Shown here piece by piece: positions 23,101 through 34,703 of a stretch of DNA of 64,000 nucleotides; position 1 is the stretch's first letter; each line of letters starts with the position of its first letter. A model generated the notes under the pieces. It ran no database searches, was not told the DNA's origin, and was given only the letters and a program-made list of their open reading frames with translations. Made by a program: the position numbers and the translations under genes. Source of the DNA: Leptodontidium sp. MPI-SDFR-AT-0119 (Eukaryota; Ascomycota; Leotiomycetes; Helotiales; Leptodontidiaceae); assembly GCA_020726505.1 (NCBI GenBank), contig JAHLEZ010000021.1, positions 372,001 through 436,000 of the forward strand. Reading direction: 5' to 3'.

Positions 23101-25522
23101 ATTATAGGTTAATATAAATGTAATTAGTGTCGTCGGCTTCGTGGATAATATTAAGACTAATCTATTTCTTATAGTTATAGTATTAGTTTATATAACTATG
23201 ATACTCTTAAGGTCTTATGCCTGGCTAGTGTTAATTCATATACTAGCGGTAACTATAATTATCCCTAGTACGCTTGTTATACCTTAAGGAACTCGAATTT
23301 ACTGTACTGTAGTCGACGGCAGCTTGCTCTTAGGCTTCTTTAAAGAATATAAACATATTGACCTTAGTAGTAAAGTTAGTATTAGAGGCTCTTTGAACTA
23401 CTACTCTGAGAATCCTTATATGTTCTAATCCTTTAGTAATGAAATCTAAATCTCTTGTGTTGACCTTACTTAAGTTCTTAGTAACTTTCTTTAAGGTAAG
23501 GAGGAAATTAAGTGTAAATAACTCCTCGTCTTATTACTTTAGTATTCTAGAAATCTCGTCTCGTGCGGAGTTGTCCTTGTAGTTAGTAAAGTTAGACTAG
23601 TGCCGGGGTGTTAGTCTATTGTCACGAGGCGGAATAATATAAGTCGTTAATTAAGGTATAAAGCGCTTAGCGAATAAGTTAGTACTATTAGTGTTACCTT
23701 ATACTCAGTCAGTGATGCCTTACTCTTTAGTAATAGCGCTTAGCTCCCTCTTAGAGTTAAGGTGGGCCTTTATAATAGAGTAGACCTTTTTAAATAGGTT
23801 TATATTATTAATGTTTAGGGTTTTACTACTTTTAGAAGTAGCCTATATAGCTTTAGTTCGTAGATTCTAAGGAAGAGAGAAAATGAATCTTATAGAGGCT
23901 TACTTATTAGTGAGGTTGCCACGGTTAATATAGTTAATAGTAACCTCTTTAAATACTCGGAGGAAGTCGCGGCACTGTTCAGGAGTAGGCTCGCTGTCCC
24001 TTGTAAGAGTCTTAAAGTCATACTCAAGTCGGTCAAGGTAACTATTAATATATAGGCGGCGTTCTGTATCGTCGCGCTAGTACTCCTGAATTACAGTATC
24101 CTTGAAGCTAGTATAGCTACCTTCTTTAAAGCCTGAAAGCTTCTAAATAGTCTATATATGAGCTTAAGTAGTATACTTAGCCACCTATTCTTTCTTGACT
24201 TGATTATTAGTGACTATATAGGCTATAAAGTATCGATCGAGAATCCGGAAGTAGTTACTGACATTGATTCTATTAAAGATAAGGGCATTTAAGGTTTCGG
24301 CGATAAGTATAAGCTGACTGAGATAGATTTTCAGGTTCTTTAAGTCGTCTATAGTAAAGGTAAGGCCGGAGTATTAGTGTGGCCTTATAAGATTAGTAGA
24401 ATTAGAGTTACTAGTCCCTTGCTTTTCTTTCTTTCCCTTATTCCTCTTCTAAGAAGTCTCTGAGGTTTGAGAAGTAGTGTCCTTAAAGAGTGTAGAAGTG
24501 TTAAGGCTTAGCCTAGTAGTGATTTTAAGTCTAAATAGAAGAGTTGCTCCTGTCAAAATAGAGCTAGGGGGCATTATAATGTTGTCGAACTTACTTATCT
24601 TAAGGTTACTGTAGCTGTAGTCGATATTTCCGTTATTCGACATCGTGCGTTATCGTAAGAAGGTCGTAGTGAAGTAAGTTAATAGTGTCGTTGATTAGAA
24701 TATAGGAAAGTAATTGAGAATGTGGTGTATTAATTACTAAAGAAATATAAAGGAAACTCCCTCCCTTAAAATAGAAAGTATATAAGCTCTCGCTTACTTT
24801 AAAGCGAGATAAATATCAATAACTCTTAGCGAAGGTTTAGGGCCGTGCTCTTTAGTTAGCCCCTGGCGAACGTTAATAATTACTAAACTAAAATAAACAC
24901 GCCTTAAAGCTTAAGGCTCGTATACGGAAATTATAAAGACAATAAAAGTAAATATAATAGGAAAACAAAGTAAGGAGATTAATACTTAGCGTAAGTTACT
25001 TAGGCTTTAGACTAGCCTAGAAGTTCTATGTCTCGCCGAATACTCCGAAATATAGGCTCGCTAGTACTCCGCTTAAGCCTTTAATATATTAATTTTAGTT
25101 CTATTGTAGAGTCTCGACTTTTCTTAGCGTTTAAAGAATATTAGTTACGTCTAGAAACACTAGAACCTTCGCTAAGAATGGAAACTAGTGCGAAGTGGCT
25201 AGGTACTGTGTCTCGGAACGATAGAATTAGAATAGTAGCCTGAGGGAGATAGATTTTCTAGTACTATAAGTGCTCCTACTTTGTAACTTTCCTTAGTTCC
25301 TTAGTAGTCTTTGTTCTCCCTAAGTTAAAGGTCCGTATTCTTTATATTCGTCGTTTTGCCTTAAGGGCTGAGAGATAACTAACTAAATAGCTCCCTTAGT
25401 TTAGACAATTATCGTTTTTCTTGACTCTCCTTGTATAAGTTAGTATATAGGGGCCTCACTATTATACTTACTTAGTTCCTCCTCTAGTAGTAACTCACTC
25501 CTTGCGTAAGTCACTAAAAATA

Positions 25523-25802
25523 TGTGAGAGGGACAAACCTTAATTTATATAATAAGAGGGTAGTATATAGTGAGCTACTAGAGGAGATTCTAGGCTCTGT
25601 AAATAATAGATTAATTAAATCTAAAGATATCATATATTTGGAGAGTACGAATCGACAAAGGAGGGGAGGGAAAAGGTTTTAATAAATAGAATATATTTAG
25701 TGTTACGTTCTTGACGTTCTGTAGTTAAGTGTTGGCGCCTTATATATGCGAAGGACTAGCCTAGTCATATGACAAAAGAAATTAGCGGCTGTCCCCGCCA
25801 CA
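25523..25802 (-). repeat. Right LTR of family A (5' LTR in coding orientation)
   Basis: 280 bp, starting TGTGAGAGGGAC and ending CCCCGCCACA. It is followed by CTAGTAGC of LINE 2, giving a 4-bp match with the CTAG before the left LTR. Confidence 0.93.
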
Positions 25803-28800
25803 CTAGTAGCGGCAAAGGTAAGTTTGCTTTTACTAAGAGAGGCACCCTCTTACAGGCACGGAATGTCTAAGTAAAAACCTTTTCTTTTATTATTATACAC
25901 AATTCGCTTAATTCTACTTTTAATAAAGAGGGAATTTAGGGACTAATTATTTCCTTAGTCTTTACTTCAATTCGCAGTAATTTAGTTATTACTACTACGT
26001 ATGATTTTAACGTTAATTTCTTGATTTTATACGCGCGTATTATTAAGGGGGTACTTCCTGATTTAATCGAAGTCAAAAAGGGGGAACTATAGTATAAAGT
26101 TACTATTTATAGTATCCTAATTAGGGAATTTAATATAAAAGAGGGACTAAACTCTAAGCTAGTAGCACAAGAGATTTAAACCTTTAATAAAGGTTTTACT
26201 CCCGTAAGAAAGTCTTATTAAATTACTCTTAAAGAGAAGCGTAACTTAAGTCTAATATAAACAGGTACTATTATTATAGCTTTTCTAAGCTAAGAGCAAG
26301 CAAAAAGAGCTATATTTAATAAGCTTTATATTGCGGGTATTTCAGCTAAAGTAGCTAAATATATAAATACTCTTAGTACCTCTCAATGTACTAGATATTC
26401 TGGCTTTAAGTACTCAAAAGCTCTTTGTAAAAGGACTAAAAAGTGCGTTTTATACGCAGAAAACCATATAAGTAAGCAATATAGTTATAATACTTATAAA
26501 TCTAATACTAAGTATATACACTTAAGTATAAGATACATAAATTGCTCTAGTACAACTCACACGGCCGATTCTAAGCTATACGAGGTGTATTTAGCAATAA
26601 AAAACAAAGCAATTAATACTAGTAATACTAAAAGACTTAATATAGTAGACGAACTTATTATAGTTAATAATAATTAGTCTTAAAACACTACAAATTAATG
26701 TGAATAAGAGTCTCTCTATTATAGAGCACGTTCTTTAAATAGCTATAGAGCTAAATATATCAATACTAGCTATTTAAGAGCCTTAGACTATTAGTAATAA
26801 TATAAGCGGCTTTCGTAGTATTTTATACCCTAGTTTTAAACAAGTGCTTCCGAATTACGGCTCCCTTAGGCCTAAAGCCTTATTTTATATACTAGACTCA
26901 ATTAGTACGGCTTTAACTCCTAACTCACCACAAGACCCTAATTATATCATTCTAGACTTAGTTGAGTATAATACTCAATTAATTAATGTTTATAATGCCA
27001 CTCACCCTAAGTCGGAGTCCCTTAGTAGTACTAAGACGTTATAAAGAATAAGTTTATTACCAGACTTACTCTTAAATAATACAATATTATTAGGGGACTT
27101 TAATATACATCACCCGTAGTGGGACCTTACTACACCTCAAAGTAGTAATACGAATATTTTATTAGACCTAATTAAGAAACACTCTTTAAGGCTATTAAAT
27201 ACTCCAGGGGAGGGAACGTTCTATAGACCACATATAGAGTACCCTTCTGTATTAGACCTTACATTTGCTACGCAAGGATTAGTAAATCAAGTCAAAGACT
27301 AGCAAATATTACTAGATTTAAGTTTAGATCACTTTAAGGTATTATTTACTATTACTTATATAAGTAGTAATATTAATACTAGCCCTTTAAAGGCTCTTCG
27401 ATTTAATATAAAGAAAGCAAATTAGGTACAATTTAATAAAAGTCTAAGTAGTTATTTTCAAGACTTTAATTTTAACCTAAATTCTAAATATATAAATAAA
27501 GAGCTTAATAACTTAGGGGAGCTATTTACTAGTAATATAATTCAAGCGGCTAATGACTCTATCCCTAGAGCTTATAAGTCAATTACTAGTAAACCTTAAT
27601 AGAATAAGGATCTTAAAGTACTACGGAAATTAATACAAAGATATTACTGTTTAAATAAGGCCTTAGGGTATATTTTATACTTTCAAGAACTAAAAAATGC
27701 AAAAAACCTTTATTTTAACTCTATTAAGGTTAAAAAAAGAAAGCATTAGAATACGTTCTTAAAAAAGGAAGATTCCTAGTCGATTTTTAAAGCTATATTA
27801 TATATAAAAAACAGTATTAGCTCTTTTATACTTAGTCTTTATAACTTAGAGACTAAGGAATTAAAGTCGACTTTCTAACAAAAGTGTAATATTCTTAGAA
27901 GTATTTTATTTCTAGAACCTCTTATTTCAGCGCCTATTAATTTAACATTATATATAAGTAATAATACTTAGAAATAGCCTCTTCTATCTAAGGTAGAGCT
28001 TAAGGATTTATATACTTCAAAGATTAAGGGTAAAACCCCTAGACTAGACTTAATTACACAAGAGATTATAATTAAAGCTTACTTAGTTATCCCAGAAGCC
28101 TTTTTTATAACTTATTTTATACTTATAAACTAAGGGTACTACCTTAGGTATTAGAAAGAAGCTTCTAGGTTTATTTTTAAGAAGCTAAAAAAACCTAATT
28201 ATTTAAAACCTAAAGTATATAGAGTTATATCTTTACTTAATTACTTAGGTAAGGTTTTTAAAAGAATATTAACTAAGCGCCTAAGTTACTTAGCTAAAAC
28301 AACTACTTTATTACACGATAGTCAAATTAGTAGTAGACTAAAAAATTAGCTATTAACGCAGCTTTACTTTTATAAACGGGAGTAGAGCTTAATAAGGCAA
28401 ATAAGCTTAAAACTAGTACTCTTTTCCTTGACGTTAAAGGAGCTTTCGATCACGTTTCTAAGAATTAATTAATACAAGTGCTTACTTAATTAAAGTTACT
28501 ACTAAGTTTAATCTCTTGGATTTCGTTATTTCTAGAAAACCGTACTTTATAACTTGCCTTTAATAATAAATTAAAGGAATTTCAAGTTGTAAATATAGGT
28601 ATCCTTTAAGGAAGCCTTATTTCGCCTATTTTATTTTTAATATATATTCGCGACTTATTTAAGTTAACAAATATTAAGCTAATATTATATATAGATAATA
28701 TAGTATTAATAACTTATTCTAAAAGCTTTAAAAAATATATAAGCATTTTAGAAAGAGAAGCTAGCTTATTAGTTAAGCTAAGGGAAAAATATTCGATTAG

Positions 28801-30734
28801 CTTTAATATTAAAAAAACAAAGCTTATTCACTTCTTCGGAGGTAAAAATACCCCTAGTATTACACTTCTAGATAAGACTATATTAGCCCCTAGCAAATTA
28901 GTTAAATAGCTAGGAATTTACTTTAATTTAAACCTTAAATTTAAAAATCATATAATAATTAGGGTCTCCCTTGCAAAGCAAATGTTTTACTGTATAAATC
29001 GACTCTCAAATATTACTATTAGACTTTCCCCCTTTACAATTTGTCAATTATATATGGCTTGTGTTACTAGCGTAGCCGATTATAGTTTTATATTATAGTA
29101 GAAAATCAATTGCCCTAATAAGGCTATAATTAGACTATTTCAAGCCTTGCAAAACCTAGCTACTAAGAAAATATTAAGTGTTTTTAAAACAGCCCTTATA
29201 ATCCTATTAGAGCTAAAAGTAGCTTTACCCCCACCAAATATTAGACTAAACCACACTAGTCGACGCTATATTCTCCGCGCCTTAAAACTTAGTAAAAAAC
29301 ACCCTATTAGACTTAAAGTCAAAAAGGTTATTACAGGAGTTGAAGAGGAATATAACTTAATAAGTAATTTACCTAAGTCAAATATTACTATTTTAAGCCT
29401 AGTCCTTTCAATATTTCATATAATTAATCTTAATATATTAAAAGTAATAAGGCACTTTTATTTTCCCCCGTAGAAGAAAGAAGTACTATATACTATTAAT
29501 ATATTTAAGTTATTAAAAGAAGACGAAGCTAAGGCTTACTTATAATACTTATAAAGTATTTATAATAGCCGAAATACCTCGATTTATACAGACGGCTCTC
29601 AAACTCCCGAGGGGCGCGGAGTAGGCTACGGTTTAGCTGTTTATACTTATAATTTACCTTATATTCCTTTAATACTTAAATATACTAACTTAAGTAATTT
29701 AAGAGAGGCTAAATTAGTATACAATAGCGAATTAGAAGCTATTACACAAGCTATAGAATACGCTAGTAGTACGGCAAAAGAAGGGGATAATTTTATAGTC
29801 TTTTTAAATAATTAAGCGGCTCTATTAAGACTTAAAACCTCCTCAGATAACCCCGGGCAAAGCCAACAAATTAGAGCTATATTAACATCTAAGACTATTA
29901 TTAGTCTAAATACTAGTATTACTTTAGCTTAGGTCCCAGGCCATTCTAATATAATTGGAAATGAAAAAGCAGACGAATTAGCTAAAACAGCTATTAAGTC
30001 AACTATTACTTTTAATAATACTTCCTTTGCATTTTTAAGAGTTAAGCTAAGTAGCCAAAAGAGGACTGAAATTAAAGCTAATATAACTCAAAACCTTAGT
30101 ACTTAAAAAAATACACATATAAAGTAGCTAAAAAAACTACTTATACCTACTAGAATATTAAGAGAAATAACTAACTCTTTTTACTAGCTAAAAATAGGGC
30201 ATAAGTATCTAAAAGCCTACCTTTATAAGCTAGGGCTAGCGTCAAATAACAAGTGTAGATGCGGTAGTATTAAAACCGCAGAACACTTATTACTTAGTTG
30301 TAAATATTATAAGATAAAGCGTAAAAAACTCTACTCTAGTATAAAAAGCAATTTAGTAACTAAGACTATTAATATTCCCGTTTTATTATATACGCAAATT
30401 AGAATTAAAGAAATACTAATATTCTTAAAAGAGACTAGTATATATACAAGGAAATAGCACTTAGAGAGGCTAAAGAGGATAAAAGAAGAGGAAGAGTAGG
30501 CCTTTAGGCCTTAATTTGTACTCTCATTTAGTTATTTCCTTTGTTTTTGATTTTAATTAGTTTTCTTTAATTTTATTTCCTTATAAGTTACAGGGAGAAT
30601 GTTCCCAAATATATAGTCGCAGTCTAATTCGAACTGAATTTATATATAATAATTAGCCACGCTAATAAACTAGCCGTACTATATAGTTTCTAACTAATAC
30701 AGCACGTTAAAGGGAAAAAAAAAAAAAAAAAAAA
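25803..30734 (+). mobile_element. 3' part of LINE 2: ORF1 end, endonuclease, RT, RNase H, poly(A)
   Basis: The order on the plus strand is as follows. The ORF1 end has mutated CCHC knuckles at about 26380-26570. An AP-type endonuclease runs from about 26680 (LLGDFNIHHP near 27095). Reverse transcriptase follows (VYRVISLLNYLGKVFKRI near 28220; LFLDVKGAFDHVS near 28420; GSLISPILFLIYIRDLFKL near 28610; mutated LYIDNIVLI near 28690). RNase H follows (SIYTDGSQTPEGRG near 29580; a second acidic box YNSELEAI; a histidine motif VPGHSNIIGNEKADELA). A CCHC-like knuckle is near 30250 (CRCG...HLLLSC), and an A20 tail lies at 30715-30734. Stops fall at Gln/Trp positions. Joined to 12840-13657 it makes about 5.7 kb, a full-length Tad/I-type LINE. 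Confidence 0.9.
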
Positions 30735-30790
30735 GATCACACTTTACTGGTTAGAAGATACCACGTGATATCCCTTTTCGCCTCGGCTAT

Positions 30791-31060
30791 TTGTGCTACG
30801 ACAGCCTGACTAGTAAATTTATATTAACTCGTTATTTGGGCCAACTCGCGCTTAGAAAATACGGGTATTATACCCAGGCGGCCGTCGCCAGACTAGACCC
30901 GATATTAGAAAACAAACTATTACAGTCATTCTCCACCTACTATAAAACTCGCTACAATAGGGTTGAGTTCGAGGCGTTACTTAAAGGCCGAAATAATTAT
31001 CCAGTTGTTAAGAGTATTAAACGACATAAAAGCAGTAAGTTTAATATAATAAAATCGTAG
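30791..31060 (+). pseudogene. Unrecognised open frame between LINE 2 and the Zn2Cys6 relic
   Basis: An 89-codon frame without stops, notable inside RIP-damaged DNA. It reads LTRYLGQLALRKYGYYTQAA, then LLQSFSTYYKTRYNRVEFEA, with a basic end. There is no clear start context (the frame opens with a TTG). No family is recognised. It may be a fragment of a transposon or of a host gene into whose end LINE 2 was inserted. Confidence 0.3.
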
Positions 31061-31279
31061 TATTTTTCTTAGAAGAGAAAAGTATTAACCAAGTAACTTA
31101 TAGTCTCAGCTACTATAAATACTCTTACCACAAGGCACGTATACTGAATAGTTGTTATAGTACAATGAGCTAAATATCCTATATAAGAGACTACTATCAC
31201 TCACAAAGATAACCCCTAAGTGCTATTAACCTCTTTATATTAACACATTTATTAAGTAGACTTGTCTAGGGCCTAAGTA

Positions 31280-32200
31280 TACTTAAAAGTCCCGGATAAT
31301 AAGCTAGAAAAATTACTTTTTCTAATAAACTGTGGATTTGGTTACTTAGTAAGAATAGTACGCGAGGGGGTAGTTCAAATACTAGGACAGCTCGCTCGAA
31401 TGCGCCTGGAATGATTAGTGAACTGATTTCCCGGAGGAGTCTAATAAATCCTTTATCTCGATCGAGCCAATATCACTTCGAGATTCACTAGTTATATCTA
31501 AATTATACTCAAGGTTAAAAGGGATCTAAGGTGTTTTTAATTCCCGCTCTCGAGCCCTAATCGCTTTCACGTTTGCTTCCTCTAATAATATCTAAAAAGA
31601 TACTCAGGGGTAAATAATAAGGGAAGAACGAGACCCGAGACGTGAAGGGATAAAATCTTATTTAGAAACTAAATTAAATAGAGAGATACTTCCTTTAATA
31701 ATACGAGAGCGCCTATTAATAACAAGGGAGGTTATATTAATTAATAAAGCTATTTTTACTATTCTTATTTTATTACAAGTATTAGTTAACAAGTAGAAAG
31801 GAGCTTTTAGGTATTCTTTAGACGTCGGGACCTTTACAGGTATATCTGTTTAGTGTTTTAATATAGCTAGTATAGCTTTATTTAATGCGAAAACTATTCC
31901 CTCAAGAACCTGCCTTATAGTCTTGTTCTTTAAACCTATTTAGCTTGTGTTTAATAATTACTTCTAACGACTTACTACAGATTTTGTGTCGGGCTTGCTC
32001 TAGCCTTTATACACGCGGTTGGCTTTCGAGCAATTCCGGTATTTTGGAAGTGTTTTATTACACTTAACTCGACGTTGCCTAAAATACGGTTAAATAAAGT
32101 GTTATAGCCGTGAGTTTTCCTACTTTACCTACAAGCTAAACAGCCCTCTTTGCGTTTATTTTCCTCTTTTAGTATTATAGTAATTAGAATGTGGTTAATA
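31280..32200 (-). pseudogene. Zn2Cys6 (C6) transcription factor relic with two RIP-mutated cysteines
   Basis: On the minus strand, exon 1 ends GCLACR at 32129. A 50-bp GT-AG intron (32079-32128) follows. Exon 2 starts at 32078 and reads QRRVKCNKTLPKYRNCSKA, then NRVYKG. Spliced, this is the Gal4-type binuclear cluster C-x2-C-x6-C-x6-C-x2-C-x6-C, but the fourth and sixth cysteines are Tyr (TAC, TAT), each one G-to-A change from Cys. A stop follows at once. Downstream to about 31280 there are scattered helical frames that could be the rest of the protein, which I cannot follow confidently. An intron inside the zinc cluster is common in fungal C6 genes. Confidence 0.65.
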
Positions 32201-32339
32201 GATATTAAAACGTGAGTATGTGATATCTTGTATATATTCCTTATATTCTAGTAGGGGTTATCTAGTCTTATGTATATTGTACCACAAACCTCGGTTTGTT
32301 CTATTAGGGGTAAGTGGGCCCTCATTTTATCTAAAAACA

Positions 32340-32879
32340 CATCTAATTAAGTAGGTGTTTTTTGTTCATCCGTGTGCGGCCCTTTGCTCCAATGGGCCGT
32401 TAGATCATCTGGATCATCTGGATCATCTGCGGGGCCACATTTTGTGGGGGAAACAGGGCAAGTCCGGTCTTGGTCTTCGCTTATTCGATCACTAGGTACA
32501 GGTAGGTAATACAACCGAGATCTGGTTTAGCGAGCTTTTATTGACTAACTGGTTTTCTCAACAATTGCTCCCAGAGCAAAGCTCCAGGCTCAGAGGGAAC
32601 CTCCTTACGAAACTAGGGTGGTAAGTTTTGATGACCTAGGCTGGTCATCATCCCCTATCAGAAAATGGATGACAACGTTCGGATTTTCCTCACGCTAACA
32701 ACCCAACGATCATTCAACAGCCATTTTCTGAGGGCAGTCAGCTTCAAACGTCGCTTTGGGCTGGTCAAATGCTGACTGCTCTCGACATCACATCTGAACC
32801 TACTACCTCGGGTCAGAGACCTCAAGCTACATGGGGTTGGATTCGGTTACCTTTCTTGGTCCTGATGATTTGCACCTAA
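32340..32879. other. Moderate-GC patch, possible old solo LTR, with a 9-bp tandem repeat
   Basis: GATCATCTG is tandemly repeated three times at about 32404-32430. The minus strand starting at 32879 begins TGTTAGGTGCAAATC and has an AATAAA-like signal (AATAAAAGCTCGC) near 32540, suggesting a retrotransposon LTR. I find no partner or target duplication. No gene seen. Confidence 0.3.
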
Positions 32880-34396
32880 CAGAGTGTTCGACAAGCCAAT
32901 CAGTCAGCCATCAGCTGGCCAGATTTCTCAACTGATTGACTTATATGTAAATCACTAACTGACTGACTTAACTGAGCAACTGATTAGCTGTTGATAAGCT
33001 GCAGGGGTAAAAAATGAAGCCAAAAAAGATTATATTCCTAGCCAAACTACATTGTAACAACTCATGATATCGATAGCGTTACGGTGCTCCTAATTCTTCA
33101 AATATTCCCTGTACTATAGCATTTCTCCTGACAACTGAGAAACTTCTGGAGTTGTTTGCTTTAAATAGGAGGAAAAAACACGCTCGCACTTAGAGCTTAT
33201 GGCAGGGACAGCTAAGAAGTTAAAGGCTATGGCAGCTAACTGTGGCCATTGAGCCTCTTTCTTTTTCCAGTACTCCAGAGGATTCGTAATCTCTATAGGC
33301 TCTTCTAAGTACTGTACTAATTAGTCTCTCCGGCTTAAAGAACGCCTAGGTTCAGCCTCCACAGGTGCTAATCCATTGAGCATGGCCTCTAAGTAGTTAA
33401 CTGGCTCCGCAGGCTCTAGAGAGACTGTCTCCCGCCGTACAGTAGGCTCAGACTTGTAGTCGCTTTGCCAGAGAGCCTTTAGCTTTGCCTTTCCCTCCCG
33501 CATAAATCGAGCCTTTATACTAGTCTATTTATTCTCAAAATATGCCTATTTCTAACGAGGGTAAAGCACTAGAGACACCTGCTAGGCCACGGAAACATCG
33601 GTTTTGACGTAGTACTCTTTTGCCTTCCCCCAGGCCAAGGTAATCGACTGTTATATACGTTCGTTAAAGTCGCTATTCCGTGCTCTCTGCTCGAGATTCT
33701 CAAAGTGAGAAAGTAACACTTTAAAGGCAGGTAAGACCTCCTATCCCCTCAACTGCCACCAGCAGCGCCCTCCTAAAGCCCCTATAACGTGACCCTAAAT
33801 TAAGCGACGAACACCAAAATTTCAGGGAATCATTGAATTTCAGTGTGTTCGACTACTACTTTTGATAATACAACGCAAAGGAATTATAATCTTATATAAA
33901 GGCTCTGCAAGCGGTCGCAAAGTAGCTGCATCGGCCGGATCTTGTCTTGCGTTCTCGGGCATGGTTAGGACATTAAAAGTAGGTAATTTAAGTAAGAAAA
34001 GAGGGTTTGTTAATGTTCTTTGTTTACCCAGCCCCGCAGCGCACGGGCCCTGTAATGCAGCCCTGTACAAATGCCAAGAGGGCGCTTATGGCAGTTGAGG
34101 GGATAACGCGCCATGCGATGGTTTTCCTGCTCCTTCTGTTAACTTAGTGTTTCTTTCAAGAGATTTAGTAATAGAAAAGAGAGGTTGAAGCTGTGTAGAG
34201 ATAAGCTCTAAAGTCTCCCATTCTTTATCGTCAAGGTAGTCTTCTTAGTAGGTTTCCACGTCTAAGTCGTCTTTTGAGACTCTCAGCTTTGCAGCGTATT
34301 AATCGAGAGCTGGCCGGAGAAGGAGTGCTCGAGTGATCATAGCGTACGACGCGTTCTAACGTATTCCTCCGTCCAAAACCAGCTTCAAACTATAGT
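32880..34396 (-). mobile_element. hAT transposase relic with terminal repeat, internally interrupted
   Basis: The minus strand gives hAT-family text in order: RALLLRPAL and YAAKLRVSKDDLDVETY near 34290; DDKEWETLELISTQLQPLF near 34200; then after the insertion LPAFKVLLSHFENLEQRARN near 33720; LVQYLEEPIEITNPLEYWKK near 33290; and AVPAxSSKCERVFSS near 33200, the C-terminal dimerisation domain (PF05699). The 3' terminus is CAGAGTGTTCGACAAGCC at 32880, matching the MITE at 2891-3410. The N-terminal part is lost where family B enters at 34402. Stops are RIP-type. Confidence 0.85.
33744..34103 (-). mobile_element. 360-bp TIR element carrying a piggyBac transposase start, inserted in the hAT gene
   Basis: The ends are inverted TCCCCTCAACTGCCA, flanked on both sides by TA. 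It interrupts the hAT frame between HGAL and the following LPAFKVLL. Inside, on the minus strand, the ATG at 33962 starts MPENARQDPADAATLRPL, clearly homologous to the start of the piggyBac relic at 11604. Upstream leader sequence is shared too (GCATTACAGGGCCCGTGC). It is best read as an internally deleted, non-autonomous piggyBac derivative. Confidence 0.7.
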
Positions 34397-34401
34397 TGAT
34401 A

Positions 34402-34703
34402 TGTTACGGCTGGCCAAAGGTTGATACTGCGAGTTGACTCAAGCTTTGTATTTGGACTTAAGGCTACGCTCAGAATCGAGAAGAAAAGACAAGGAGGAAA
34501 GGAGAGCTCTCCGTAAGGGAGGGCTCGAGTATATATATATAAAGGACCCTCCTAATAAGGCCTAGCGTAGTCGAGTACTATTCACGTTAATATATCGCAG
34601 GCTCGCCACTTAGTCTTCCCTATTAGGCTTAGCGCTGTCGTATAGCTAGCGATGTTACGAGCCCGTGTCAGTTAGAATACGAGGCACATCGTAAGTCGTA
34701 ATA
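34402..34703 (-). repeat. Left LTR of family B
   Basis: 302 bp, starting TGTTACGGCTGGCC and ending GTCGTAATA. Same length as 40624-40925 and 46692-46993. Confidence 0.92.

Larger units (their letters stand above)
13658..25802 (-). mobile_element. Family A: complete 12.1-kb Ty3/gypsy LTR retrotransposon nested in LINE 2
   Basis: It is bounded by 280-bp LTRs (13658-13937 and 25523-25802) starting TGT and ending ATA/ACA, with CTAG on both outer flanks. Coding is on the minus strand: gag begins at 24643 (MSNNGNIDYSYS), the protease motif VTLDTGAEVNY is at about 21575-21605, and reverse transcriptase at about 20300-19600. The RT includes FLVKKKESKKYKLINLV and a mutated FLDDI box now reading FLNNIRVKG near 19900. 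RNase H and integrase should lie between about 19500 and 17200. The polypurine tract abuts the left LTR. All frames are riddled with RIP-type stops. About 3.1 kb between pol and the 3' LTR (13938-17085) has no recognisable content, making the element unusually long. Confidence 0.9.

Noticed and set aside
32404..32430. GATCATCTG repeats as a CRISPR-like array
   Set aside because: Only three contiguous 9-bp units without spacers, in a eukaryotic sequence; a simple minisatellite.
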